The notes beneath the pieces were generated by a model that saw only the letters and a list, made by a program, of their open reading frames with translations, had not been told where the DNA came from and searched no databases. DNA of 64,000 nt from Actinomyces haliotis (lineage in GTDB: Bacteria; Actinomycetota; Actinomycetes; Actinomycetales; Actinomycetaceae): the NCBI RefSeq assembly GCF_015355765.1, contig NZ_JACWNA010000017.1, positions 30,465 to 94,464 of the forward strand, read 5' to 3'. The stretch's first letter is position 1. Each line of letters starts with the position of its first letter. The position numbers and the translations under genes were made by a program. This document shows positions 28,069-36,072 of this stretch, piece after piece.

Positions 28069-28802
28069 TCGCCCTTGGGTTCGCGGAGCATGTAGCCGAC
28101 GCCTCGTCGGGTCTGGATGAGCGGGACGACGGTCTCGCCGTCGCGCCCCTCGATCTGGTCGACCTTGCGCCGCAGGTAGGAGATGTAGGACTCGACGATC
28201 GCGGCGTCGCCGTTCCAGTCGTACTCCCAGACGTGGTCGAGGATCTGGGCCTTGGAGACGACGCGCCCGGCGTTCAGCATGAGGTAGCGCAGGAGCTTGA
28301 ACTCCGTGGGGGAGAGCTCGACCTCGACGCCGGCGCGATGGACCTCGTGGGCGTCCTCGTCCAGGACGAGGTCGCCGACGCGCACGACGCCGTCGTCCTC
28401 GCCCTCGACGGCGTGGGTGCGGCGCAGGATCGCGCGGATGCGGGCGACGACCTCCTCGAGGCCGAAGGGCTTGGTGACGTAGTCGTCGCCGCCGACCGTG
28501 AGCCCCTGGACCTTGTCGGCCATGTCGTCACGGGCGGTGAGGAAGAGGATCGGGGTGGTGACGTCGCGCTCGCGCAGACGGCGGGCGACGGTGAAGCCGT
28601 CCATGTCCGGGAGCATGACGTCGAGGACGATGAGGTCGGGGTCGTCGGACTCGGCGGCGTGCAGGGCGGCGTTGCCGTCAGCGGCGGTGGAGACCTCGAA
28701 GCCCGCGAAGCGCAGGGACGAGGCGAGCAGGTCCCTGATGTTGGGCTCGTCGTCGACGACGAGCAGGTGTGCCTCGGTGCGGGAGTCCTGGGAACGATCC
28801 AT
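28065..28802 (-). CDS. OmpR/PhoB-family response regulator
   Basis: A 245-residue regulator. The receiver domain (residues 10-130) has the acidic pair in VVDDEPNIRD, the phosphorylated Asp in LIVLDVMLPDMDGF, the Thr in FLTARDD and the Lys in VTKPFG. The C-terminal winged-helix DNA-binding domain has LSPTEFKLLRYLMLNAGRVV, WNGDAAIVESYISYLRRKVD and RRGVGYML. It is the cognate partner of the downstream histidine kinase. Resemblance is to TrcR/PrrA-type regulators of actinobacteria; the target genes are not known. Confidence 0.95.
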   Translation of the reverse strand: MDRSQDSRTEAHLLVVDDEPNIRDLLASSLRFAGFEVSTAADGNAALHAAESDDPDLIVLDVMLPDMDGFTVARRLRERDVTTPILFLTARDDMADKVQGLTVGGDDYVTKPFGLEEVVARIRAILRRTHAVEGEDDGVVRVGDLVLDEDAHEVHRAGVEVELSPTEFKLLRYLMLNAGRVVSKAQILDHVWEYDWNGDAAIVESYISYLRRKVDQIEGRDGETVVPLIQTRRGVGYMLREPKGE

Positions 28803-28969
28803 GGTCGTACTGTGCCGCCCGAGTCTGGGTGTTGGCTGGACGGTGGATGGACGCGGTGGCTCCCGCGGTCGGCCGCCCCGGCATCCAGCGGGTACGGTCC
28901 CGGTCAGCGCGAGGAGTGCGCGGAGTGAGGCCGGACCCGCTGAGGGTGGTGCCCCTGGCCCGCCTCGCC

Positions 28970-29569
28970 TCAGATGAACTTGAGCGGGTCGAAGTCCGCC
29001 AGCGGGATGATGCGCACGCGCGGCAGGGCTACGGTGAAGGCGTCGACGTCCGTCTCCAGGTCGTGGAGGCGCAGACCCTTCGACTCGAGGCTCGCCAGGC
29101 GCGCGTTGACGAACTCGCGGAAGCCGAGAACGCCGACCGAGGCGCCGGCGTCGAGCAGCCGCTCCACCTGGGGGATGTAGTCGCCGTCGTGGGAGCCGAG
29201 GAGGACCTGCGCGCTCTCGCCCGCCTCGACGCGCTCGGCGAGGGCGTCCAGGGTGCGCTGGATACCGATGTCGACGACCTTCTCCTCCTGGTTTCCGGAG
29301 CCGGCCAGCGGGACGGGGCGGTAGTCCATGGCGAGGAGCGCCTGGACGAAGCCCATCGGCATGTGGCCGCTCGTGGCGTTGAGGAAGAAGAGAGCGGTGG
29401 TCTCGTCACCCTGGCCGCCGGCCTCCGCGTCGGAGAGGCGGTCGCAGAAGGACAGGACGCGGTCCCAGCGGGGACGCTCCTCGGGCTCGGGGCGACGGCC
29501 GAGGACGCTCATGCCGAGGGTCGCGTCGATGTTCTCGCCGTCGACGAGGAGGTACGTGGGTGCGTTCAT
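28970..29569 (-). CDS. NYN domain (PIN-like ribonuclease fold) protein
   Basis: A 199-residue single-domain protein of the NYN/LabA group. Conserved acidic positions appear in YLLVDGENIDATL, KVVDIGIQRTLDAL and LLGSHDGDYIPQVERLL, which together would bind the metal of a PIN-type nuclease. Members are thought to act in RNA processing or decay; the RNA target here is unknown. The ATG at 29569 is preceded by TAGCAT and 6 bases on the minus strand, so the mRNA is probably leaderless. It is monocistronic. Confidence 0.88.
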   Translation of the reverse strand: MNAPTYLLVDGENIDATLGMSVLGRRPEPEERPRWDRVLSFCDRLSDAEAGGQGDETTALFFLNATSGHMPMGFVQALLAMDYRPVPLAGSGNQEEKVVDIGIQRTLDALAERVEAGESAQVLLGSHDGDYIPQVERLLDAGASVGVLGFREFVNARLASLESKGLRLHDLETDVDAFTVALPRVRIIPLADFDPLKFI

Positions 29570-29575
29570 GCGCTC

Positions 29576-29581
29576 ATGCTA
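29576..29581 (-). promoter_or_regulatory. -10 element for leaderless NYN gene
   Basis: Minus-strand TAGCAT followed by 6 bases and the ATG. Confidence 0.5.
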
Positions 29582-29653
29582 GCGGCCGGGGGCGAGGAGG
29601 CAGCGAGGCGACGACGCCGGGCCGGGGCGGTCGGGGTCGCTCGCGGGGACGAC

Positions 29654-29688
29654 GACGGCGCCGCCCCTGCGGAAGGGGCGGCGCCGTC
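29654..29688. terminator. Terminator hairpin of the pspA gene
   Basis: GACGGCGCCGCCCCT (29654-29668) and its exact complement (29674-29688) around a 5-base loop, downstream of pspA on the minus strand. Confidence 0.75.
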
Positions 29689-29725
29689 GACCTGCCGTGC
29701 GCGCGGGGCGGCCGCGCGGACGGGA

Positions 29726-30562
29726 TCAGTAGGAGGACTCGTCGGAGTCGGCCGCCTGCTCGGCCGGCTCCACCTGGCCCTGCGACTTGAGCGCGGCGAA
29801 GGCGGCGTCGACGTCGTCGTCGCCGTCGGTGATCTGGGCGGCCGGTGCGGTCCCGGACTTGAGCGCGGCGAGGCGCAGCTCGGCCTCGGACTGGGTCGAG
29901 GAGGCCTCGAGCTCGGCGAACTGGGACTCGAGGGAGGAGCCGGCGAGCTCGGCCTGCCCGGCGGCCTGGGCCTCGACACGACGGACCTGGTCCTCGTAGC
30001 GGGCCAGCTCGCTCGTCGGGTCCATGACGTTGACGGAGCGGATCGCGCCCTGGACCTTGACCTGGGCCTCCGCGCTCTTCTGCCGGGCGACGAGCTGGTC
30101 GCGGCGGGACTTGAGGTCGTCGAGCTTGGCCTCCATCTGGGTCAGGCCCGTCTTGAGCTGCTCGACGACCTGGCGCTGCGAGGCGATCATCGGCTCGGCG
30201 GCCTTCGCCTCGTTCTCCGCGTTGATCTGCTTCGTGATGGCGATCTTGGCCAGGGAGTCCCACTTGTCCGCGCCCGCGGCGTCGCCGGAGGCGCGCAGCG
30301 AGTCGGCCTTCTGGGAGGCGGCGAGGGCCTTGCCGCCCCAGTCCTTGGCCTCGGCGAGGTCGGCGTCGTGGTCCTTCTCCGCCAGGCGCAGGTTGCCGAT
30401 CGTCTGGGCGACGGCGTCGCGGGCCTCGGCGATGGAGGAGGTGTAGTCGCGCACGAGCTGGTCGAGCATCTTCTCCGGGTCCTCGGCGCGGTCGAGGAGG
30501 GCGTTGACGTTGGCGCGGGTGAGCTGGGCGACGCGGCCCAGGATCGACTGCTTCTCAGCCAT
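29726..30562 (-). CDS. pspA: PspA/IM30 family membrane-stress protein
   Basis: A 278-residue, almost wholly helical protein of the PspA/Vipp1 family, which forms ESCRT-III-like coats on stressed membranes. The N-terminal amphipathic start (MAEKQSILGRVAQLTRANVNALLDRAEDPE, quoted only in its first part here as SILGRVAQLTRANVNALLD) and the MLDQLVRDYTSSIAEARDAV helix are characteristic. A Gln/Glu/Ala-rich coiled coil follows, with KSRRDQLVARQKSAEAQVKV in the middle. The tail is acidic. The ATG has AAGGGA upstream. The TPM-domain gene lies upstream in the same direction; the pairing of pspA and a TPM protein is common in actinobacteria and suggests a joint envelope role. Confidence 0.9.
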   Translation of the reverse strand: MAEKQSILGRVAQLTRANVNALLDRAEDPEKMLDQLVRDYTSSIAEARDAVAQTIGNLRLAEKDHDADLAEAKDWGGKALAASQKADSLRASGDAAGADKWDSLAKIAITKQINAENEAKAAEPMIASQRQVVEQLKTGLTQMEAKLDDLKSRRDQLVARQKSAEAQVKVQGAIRSVNVMDPTSELARYEDQVRRVEAQAAGQAELAGSSLESQFAELEASSTQSEAELRLAALKSGTAPAAQITDGDDDVDAAFAALKSQGQVEPAEQAADSDESSY

Positions 30563-30779
30563 GGGGTGTGGTCCCTTCCGTTGGTCCCCGGCGGAGCCGG
30601 GAGGTCTGCAGGTGTGTCGTGGTGGTGTCGTGGTGCGGGTCCGGGGCTCGTGCTCGTCCCGGGTGACCGCCCACGGGCCGTGGGGCCTCCGGTTCTAGGC
30701 TCGCACGGGAGTGGGGCCGTGGCGAGGGGACCTCGCCCGGAACCGGCTCGGTATCGCCGCCCGCGGAGCGCGGGACGTG

Positions 30780-32945
30780 TCAGAAGCGGCCGCCGCCTCC
30801 GCCGAAGCCGCCCCCGCCTCCGCCGAAGTCGCCCCCGCCTCCGCCGAAGCCGCCCCCGCCTCCGCCGAAGCCGCCGCCGAAGGGACCGTCATGGCGCGGG
30901 CCGCCCCAGCCGCCGTAAGCGCCCCGGCCGCCGCCGAGCAGGATCCCGCCGAGGACGAGGGAGCCGAGGTCGATCCCTCCGGAGCGCCCGCCCCCGAGGC
31001 CGTTCGAGCCGCCGGTGCCGTTGCGGACGTCGGCCTCCGCGAGCGCCTGCGCCTGGGCGACGAGCGGCTCACCGGCCGCCACCTCCGCCAGGGCCGCCTG
31101 CGGGTCCGTCGTCTGGAGGGAGGTCGCCGCGGTGGCGTGGCGCGTCGCCTCGGACAGCGCCGTGCGCGCCGAGGAGCCGACGACGCCGCGGTGCGTCGTG
31201 ACGTAGGAGGTGACGGCGTCGATCTGGCTGTTGAGCCGTGCGAGGCGCGAGCCCAGCGAGGAGCGGGCGCGCGAGTCGTTCTCCTCGCGCTCGCGCGCCG
31301 GGGCGAGGGCGGCGTCGATGGCCGCCTCCGCACGAGCCAGGTGGTCGAGCGCCGCGAGCGGGTCGCCGGTGGCGCTCGGCCCGGAGGCGGCGCGGCCCTC
31401 GGCGACGGCGGCCTCGGCGTCGGCGACGAGCGGGCTCAGCGTCGCGGCGGGGACCTGCGAGCCGAGGCGCTGGGCGTCGACGAGGTCCGAGGAGATCGAG
31501 GCGATCGCCTTGTCCAGGTCAGCGCTCGCGGAGGCGAGGCGCTCGCGGGCGCCGGTCACCTGCGCGGCGAGCTGCCCGGCCTGCGCGATCGAGCCCTGGG
31601 CGATGCGCACCTGCTCGACCGCGGTGGCCTGCTGCCCGGCGTCGACGGAGGCCTGGGCCTGGGACAGTGCGGTCCGGCCTGCTGCGACGAGGCGCTCGGC
31701 CTGGTCCGGGGCCCCGGCCACGCTCGTGAGCGCGGAGTCCGGGTAGGTGGCGTGGAGGGTGACGAGGAGCGTCTGGGCGGCACGGATGGCCTGCTCGGTC
31801 TCGTCGGCGCGCTGCGTCGTCTCCGCGATGGAGGTCGGCAGGTTCGCCTCGATCCCGCGCCGGTCGTTGAAGGACTTCTCCTGAGCCTGGATCGCGGCCA
31901 CGGCGCGCTGGCAGCGCTCGAGGATCTCCCCGTACATCTGCCGCTGCTGCTCGGGGGTCTCGGGGACGTCGTCGTCGAGCCGCTTCTTGAGCTCGAAGGA
32001 GGCGGCGAGGTCCTCACGCGCCGCGGTGAGCGTCTGCGTGAAGGCGTCCGTGGCCGACAGGCCGAACTGCGCCTGGGCGTAGGAGAGCTCCTCGTCGGCG
32101 GCGCGGACGGCGTCGTCGGCGGTGACGAGGGAGGAGCTCGCCTGGGTCCTCAGGTCCTCGACGCTCGCGGCGGAGCCTTGGGCGGCCGCCTCGTCCTTGC
32201 GCTTGCGGTTGAACAGCACGTCGCTCCCTTCCTGGCCCGAGCCGGATGACTTCCTCCTGCGGGCCACCGCGGCGACTGCCGCCGCGCCCCCGATGACGGC
32301 GAGGGAGCCCACGGCGACGGCCCCCACGGAGCTGCCGCCAGACTCCGACTCCCCGGAGGAGCCGGCCCCTGTGCCCGAGCCGCTGGACCCGGAGGAGCTG
32401 CTGCCCGCGACGTCGGCGATCGCCGTCACAGCACCGTCGTAGTCCCCGTCGCTGAGAGCCTGGTAAGCGTCCTCCCTGGCCTGGCTGAGCATGTCGTCTG
32501 ACCAGACCGAGTCGTCGGCGGAGCCGTCGAAGGCGTAGGAGCGGGTCGAGCCGTCCGCGGCGTTGATGACGAGGAGGAGGTCGTTCGTGCCGAAGCCCGA
32601 GTCGTCCCAGGCGGTCTTGGCCCAGTCGTCCGCCGTCTCGGAGTCGTCCTTCATCGTGACGACCCACAGCGCGGCGCCGGTGTCCGAGGAGACGGTGTCC
32701 ACGGCCTTCTGCGCGGACGACGCGTCGAGGATCCCGGCGTCGTCCGTGACGTGCTCCGTGATGGTCGTCGACGGCGTGCTCGCTGTGAGGACGGCCGGTG
32801 CGCCGGCGAGAGCCGAGGTGCGAGGGGCGTCCGGGCTGAGGGGCGCGGCACCGGCTGCGGGCACGACGAGAGCGGCGCCCACGAGCAGCCCGCAGGCCGT
32901 GAGACGTGTGAGGACGCCCCCGAGGGGCTGGCGTGTCTGGTGCAT
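30780..32945 (-). CDS. Exported TPM-domain protein with glycine-rich C-terminus
   Basis: A 721-residue membrane protein. A signal peptide (LTACGLLVGAALVVPAAGAA) is followed by a TPM domain (residues about 60-190: VTDDAGILDASSAQKAVD, ALWVVTMKDD, NDLLLVINAADGS). A Ser/Gly linker leads to a membrane helix (AVAVGSLAVIGGAAAVAAVA) and a long cytosolic helical region with Ala/Gln/Glu coiled-coil character. The extreme C-terminus is an FGGGGGG-type repeat of four or more units. TPM proteins have been linked to phosphatase activity or photosystem/membrane maintenance; the role here is unknown. Start ATG 32945 or GTG 32948; neither has a strong ribosome site. Confidence 0.82.
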   Translation of the reverse strand: MHQTRQPLGGVLTRLTACGLLVGAALVVPAAGAAPLSPDAPRTSALAGAPAVLTASTPSTTITEHVTDDAGILDASSAQKAVDTVSSDTGAALWVVTMKDDSETADDWAKTAWDDSGFGTNDLLLVINAADGSTRSYAFDGSADDSVWSDDMLSQAREDAYQALSDGDYDGAVTAIADVAGSSSSGSSGSGTGAGSSGESESGGSSVGAVAVGSLAVIGGAAAVAAVARRRKSSGSGQEGSDVLFNRKRKDEAAAQGSAASVEDLRTQASSSLVTADDAVRAADEELSYAQAQFGLSATDAFTQTLTAAREDLAASFELKKRLDDDVPETPEQQRQMYGEILERCQRAVAAIQAQEKSFNDRRGIEANLPTSIAETTQRADETEQAIRAAQTLLVTLHATYPDSALTSVAGAPDQAERLVAAGRTALSQAQASVDAGQQATAVEQVRIAQGSIAQAGQLAAQVTGARERLASASADLDKAIASISSDLVDAQRLGSQVPAATLSPLVADAEAAVAEGRAASGPSATGDPLAALDHLARAEAAIDAALAPAREREENDSRARSSLGSRLARLNSQIDAVTSYVTTHRGVVGSSARTALSEATRHATAATSLQTTDPQAALAEVAAGEPLVAQAQALAEADVRNGTGGSNGLGGGRSGGIDLGSLVLGGILLGGGRGAYGGWGGPRHDGPFGGGFGGGGGGFGGGGGDFGGGGGGFGGGGGRF

Positions 32946-33076
32946 CACGACCCATGGTCCCGGGCCGGGCCGCCCACGGCAACCGATTCCGCTCCGGGCG
33001 CGGCGGGGAGGAAGCCTCGTTCCACGCCGTCGACCCGCCCTTGCGCGGCCAGCGTCGTGTCGAGCTCAATGCCCCC

Positions 33077-33784
33077 ATGCGTGAGACGACCGGCCCCACC
33101 ACCCCGACCGTGACGGGCCCTGCCCGGTCGGCTCCTCCGCTCGTCACCATCCTCGAACCGGACGTCCTCGCCCCCCGCAGGACGTCTCGCCGCTTGGCTG
33201 GCGGAGGCCGGAGCCGAGGTGCGCACCGTCCGTCTCTGGGACGGCGATCCCGTGCCCGCGCTCGACGACCTCGGTGGTGCCGCCCTCCTCATGGGCGGCG
33301 TCATGAGCGCGCACGCCGACGCCGAGAACCCGTGGCTGCCGGGTGTCCGAGCCCTCCTGCGCGGCGCGGTCGACGCGGACCTGCCCGTCCTCGGGGTCTG
33401 CCTCGGGGCGCAGGTCGCGGCCGAGACCCTCGGAGGACGGACCGCCGTGCCGTCGCCGAGCTCCCCGAGGGCGCGCGGCTCCTCGCCTCCACCGCCCAGG
33501 CGCGCGTCCACGCGTGGCGCTGCGGCAGCCTGCTCGCCCTCCAGCACCACCCCGAGGCCGATCCCGATCGGGTCGCCTTCTGGACCGCCCGCGGCGCCGC
33601 CCGTCGCCTTGGGATCCTCGAGGAGACCTCAATCGCCTACGGCACACCCACGGCTGACCTCTCCGAGCCGCTGCGCATCGCCGTGAGCGCGGCCCGCTCC
33701 CGAGCCGAGGCGGTCGAGCCCGTCACCACGGTCTTCGGGCGGACGCTCGCCGACTCGCTCGTGGCCGCCGCCCGGATCGTGTGA
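33077..33784 (+). pseudogene. Decayed class I glutamine amidotransferase (paralogue of the next gene)
   Basis: Frame 1 starts MRETTGPTTPTVTG and matches the downstream gene up to LVTILEPDVLAP. At a run of six C (33171-33176) the match continues in the next frame: LAAWLAEAGAEVRTVRLWDG through the nucleophile LGVCLGAQVAAETLGG and TAVPS (to about 33455). The match then jumps back to the first frame at ELPEGARLLAS and LLALQHHPEADPDR to the end. Compared with the intact gene, about 55 residues are missing at the second junction. One apparent single-base insertion and one deletion make it non-functional. It arose by tandem duplication. Confidence 0.85.
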
Positions 33785-33835
33785 ACGGTGTCTCAAGGTT
33801 TGCGCCATGGTGGCCGCACTCGCTCAAATGGAGCA

Positions 33836-34717
33836 ATGACCGAGACGATCGACGTGACCCGCAGCAGCGGTAACGCCCCCGTGATCACCGTCATCGAGCC
33901 CGAGGCCTTCGCGCCGCTGGGCCGCCTGGGCGAGTGGCTCTTCGCCGAGGGCGCCACCCTCGACGTCATCCGCCCCTGGAACGGGGAGGCCGTTCCCTCC
34001 TTCGAGGAGCTCGGTGACGGACTCGTCGTCCTCGGCGGCGCCATGAGCGCCCACGACGACGTCGAGCACCCCTGGCTCGCGGACCTGCGCGGCCTCCTGC
34101 GCCGCGTCGTCGACGAGCGGCTGCCCGCCGTCACCATCTGCCTCGGGGCGCAGGTCGCCGCGGAGGCCCTCGGCGGCGCCACTGCCGTCCCGTCGCCCCA
34201 CGGCTCGGAGGGAGGGATCGTCGACCTCCACCTCACCGAGGGCGCCGCGGACGACCCGGTCTTCGGCGAGATCGTCGACGAGGCCGTCCGCGCCGCCGTC
34301 CGGGCCGGGATCTCCACGCAGGACGGCACGCGCCTGCCCGCGATCGTCTCCCACGAGGACGGCGTCGTCCGGCTTCCCGAGGAGGCGATCCTCCTGGCCT
34401 CCTCCGAGGGCGCGCCCGTGCAGGCCTGGCGCGCCGGTCGGCTCCTCGCCCTCCAGCACCACCCCGAGTCCAACCCGGAGCGCATCGAGTACTGGCAGGC
34501 GCGCAACGCCGCCCGCCGCATGGGCCTCGTCCGGGACGAGGAGACCGCCGAGGCGCTGCCGGAGGGGGTCCTGCCGGACGAGGCGCTCGCCGCCGGTGCC
34601 GCCGCGCGGGTCGAGGCCGAGCGCGTCGACCCCGTCATCCAGGCCTTCGGCCGGGCCCTGGCTCGCTGGCTCGCTCGCCGGGCCCGCGCCCACCGGACGG
34701 CCCGCGCCCGCGCCTGA
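33836..34717 (+). CDS. Class I glutamine amidotransferase-like protein
   Basis: A 293-residue stand-alone glutaminase domain. The oxyanion strand is LVVLGGAMSAHDD, the nucleophile elbow VTICLGAQVAAEAL (Cys at about residue 103) and the catalytic His-Glu in LLALQHHPESNPERI. A helical C-terminal extension of about 80 residues ends in a basic tail. The acceptor substrate is unknown. The ATG at 33836 is preceded by GGAG at short spacing. It is 51 bases downstream of a decayed copy of itself, and only distantly like the amidotransferase at 3787. Confidence 0.83.
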   Translation: MTETIDVTRSSGNAPVITVIEPEAFAPLGRLGEWLFAEGATLDVIRPWNGEAVPSFEELGDGLVVLGGAMSAHDDVEHPWLADLRGLLRRVVDERLPAVTICLGAQVAAEALGGATAVPSPHGSEGGIVDLHLTEGAADDPVFGEIVDEAVRAAVRAGISTQDGTRLPAIVSHEDGVVRLPEEAILLASSEGAPVQAWRAGRLLALQHHPESNPERIEYWQARNAARRMGLVRDEETAEALPEGVLPDEALAAGAAARVEAERVDPVIQAFGRALARWLARRARAHRTARARA

Positions 34718-34755
34718 CGGCGCTGCCCCCACGTCCGGCGTCCGATCCTTTCCGC

Positions 34756-34822
34756 CGAGTCAGCCTGTTTGGCGCGAGTGCACCCACTGAGGGGGCGTAC
34801 TCGCGCCAAACAGGCAGACTCG
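34756..34822. repeat. Palindromic element 1 (REP-like)
   Basis: 24-base arms (34756-34779, 34799-34822) with one mismatch around a 19-base loop. The core is GTTTGGCGCGAG. A closely related element lies at 35988-36054, on the other side of the nuclease-like gene. Confidence 0.85.
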
Positions 34823-34902
34823 CCTGCGAGGTGGCGTCCGCGCAATCCACAGACTGCGCCTGAGCCTGGCACCGTGCCGTCTGCGCCGACGACCATGACC
34901 GG

Positions 34903-35937
34903 GTGACCTCGCTCCTCGAACCCCCGCCCCGCCCTGTGCTGCGCCGTCGTGCCGTGCGCGACCTGAGCGGTCACAACGCCCCCGGCGCCGTCGCCGTCAT
35001 GCGCGGCGTCTCCTTCATGCCACGACGGGACGCGCCACTGTGGGAGCAGCGCCTCGACCTGAGCCTCGCTCGCGCTGAGGCCTCCCTCCTCAGGACCCCC
35101 TCGGCCCTCGCACTGAGCGGTGAGGCGGCCGCGCTCGTCCAGGGCCTGTGGGTGCGAGCGAGCGAGCCGGACATCACGGTCATCGTGCCCAGGCGCAGCG
35201 GACACACGAAGGTCGCGCTCGCCGAGGGAACGCACGTCGAGCAAGGCCGCAGGACGGACGTGCCCTGGCGGCGTGGCGCCGTCCTTCGGCGCAGCGTCGT
35301 GCCCCTTGAGCCGGACGAGGTCATCGAGCGTGGCGGGCTGCGGGTCACGTCGCCCATGCGCACTGGCGTCGACTGCGCCTTCGACCTGCCAGCGCGAGAG
35401 TCGATCACGATCCTCGATTCGGCGATGAGGGCGCTCGTCGATCCGGATCGTCGTCGTCCGGAGCAGGCGGAGCAACGGTGGGCTGGTGTGAGGGCCGAGC
35501 TGCTCTCGAAGGTCGAAGCTCAGCGGGGGCGGCGCGGCGCGGTTCGTGCACGAGCAGCGGCCGCCGTCGCCTCGCCCTTCTCGGAGTCACCTGGGGAGTC
35601 GCTGCTGCGGTGGCAGGTGCTCGCGCTCGGACTGCCGAAGCCGGCGCTCCAGGCGCGGGTGGACGATGACGAGCGCCTCCGCAGCTACTACCTCGACCTT
35701 GCCTGGCCGGAGCTCCGGCTCGCACTCGAGTATGACGGCCGAGGCAAGTACGGGGCTCTTGGGGACGCGTGGGAGGAGAAGGAGCGCCAGGACGCGATCC
35801 ACGCCAAGGGCTGGACGTTCCGGAGATTCACGTCGAGGCACCTGGCCGATCGTCGTCTGCTGGAGCGTGACGTTCTTGCTGCCTTCCCGCGTGAGGTTCG
35901 CGTCAGCGCACGGCCGGTGCACGCCCTCCTCGTCTGA
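34903..35937 (+). CDS. Protein with C-terminal DUF559/Vsr-like nuclease fold
   Basis: A 344-residue protein. The N-terminal two-thirds has the style of actinobacterial proteins with an AbiEi-like region: ALALSGEAAALVQGLW, ITVIVPRRSG, GLRVTSPMRTGVDCAF. The C-terminal 100 residues form a PD-(D/E)XK-type nuclease core: SESPGESLLRW (Glu), YYLDLAWPELRLALEYDG (Asp and Glu-Tyr-Asp), then a KERQDAIHAKGWTFRRFTS helix-strand. Catalytic acids are present, but a Lys of the canonical ExK is not clear. The GTG start at 34903 follows a short gap. Two related palindromes flank the gene. A role in mobility, defence or DNA repair is open. Confidence 0.7.
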   Translation: MTSLLEPPPRPVLRRRAVRDLSGHNAPGAVAVMRGVSFMPRRDAPLWEQRLDLSLARAEASLLRTPSALALSGEAAALVQGLWVRASEPDITVIVPRRSGHTKVALAEGTHVEQGRRTDVPWRRGAVLRRSVVPLEPDEVIERGGLRVTSPMRTGVDCAFDLPARESITILDSAMRALVDPDRRRPEQAEQRWAGVRAELLSKVEAQRGRRGAVRARAAAAVASPFSESPGESLLRWQVLALGLPKPALQARVDDDERLRSYYLDLAWPELRLALEYDGRGKYGALGDAWEEKERQDAIHAKGWTFRRFTSRHLADRRLLERDVLAAFPREVRVSARPVHALLV

Positions 35938-35987
35938 GGTGTGAGTCCGCGCTCCGCCAGCGACATGATCACTGGCCTTGACCCGTG

Positions 35988-36054
35988 CGAGTCAGCCCGT
36001 TTGGCGCGAGCAAGCCCGCCTAGCGGGTGCACTCGCGCCAAACGGGCTGACTCG
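35988..36054. repeat. Palindromic element 2 (REP-like)
   Basis: Perfect 23-base arms (35988-36010, 36032-36054) around a 21-base loop, same core GTTTGGCGCGAG as element 1. Confidence 0.85.
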
Positions 36055-36072
36055 GCGAGAGCGAGGCGAGGC

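Noticed and set aside
30786..30880. CRISPR-like repeats
   Set aside because: The units are contiguous, in frame and encode Gly-rich residues; there are no spacers and no cas genes.
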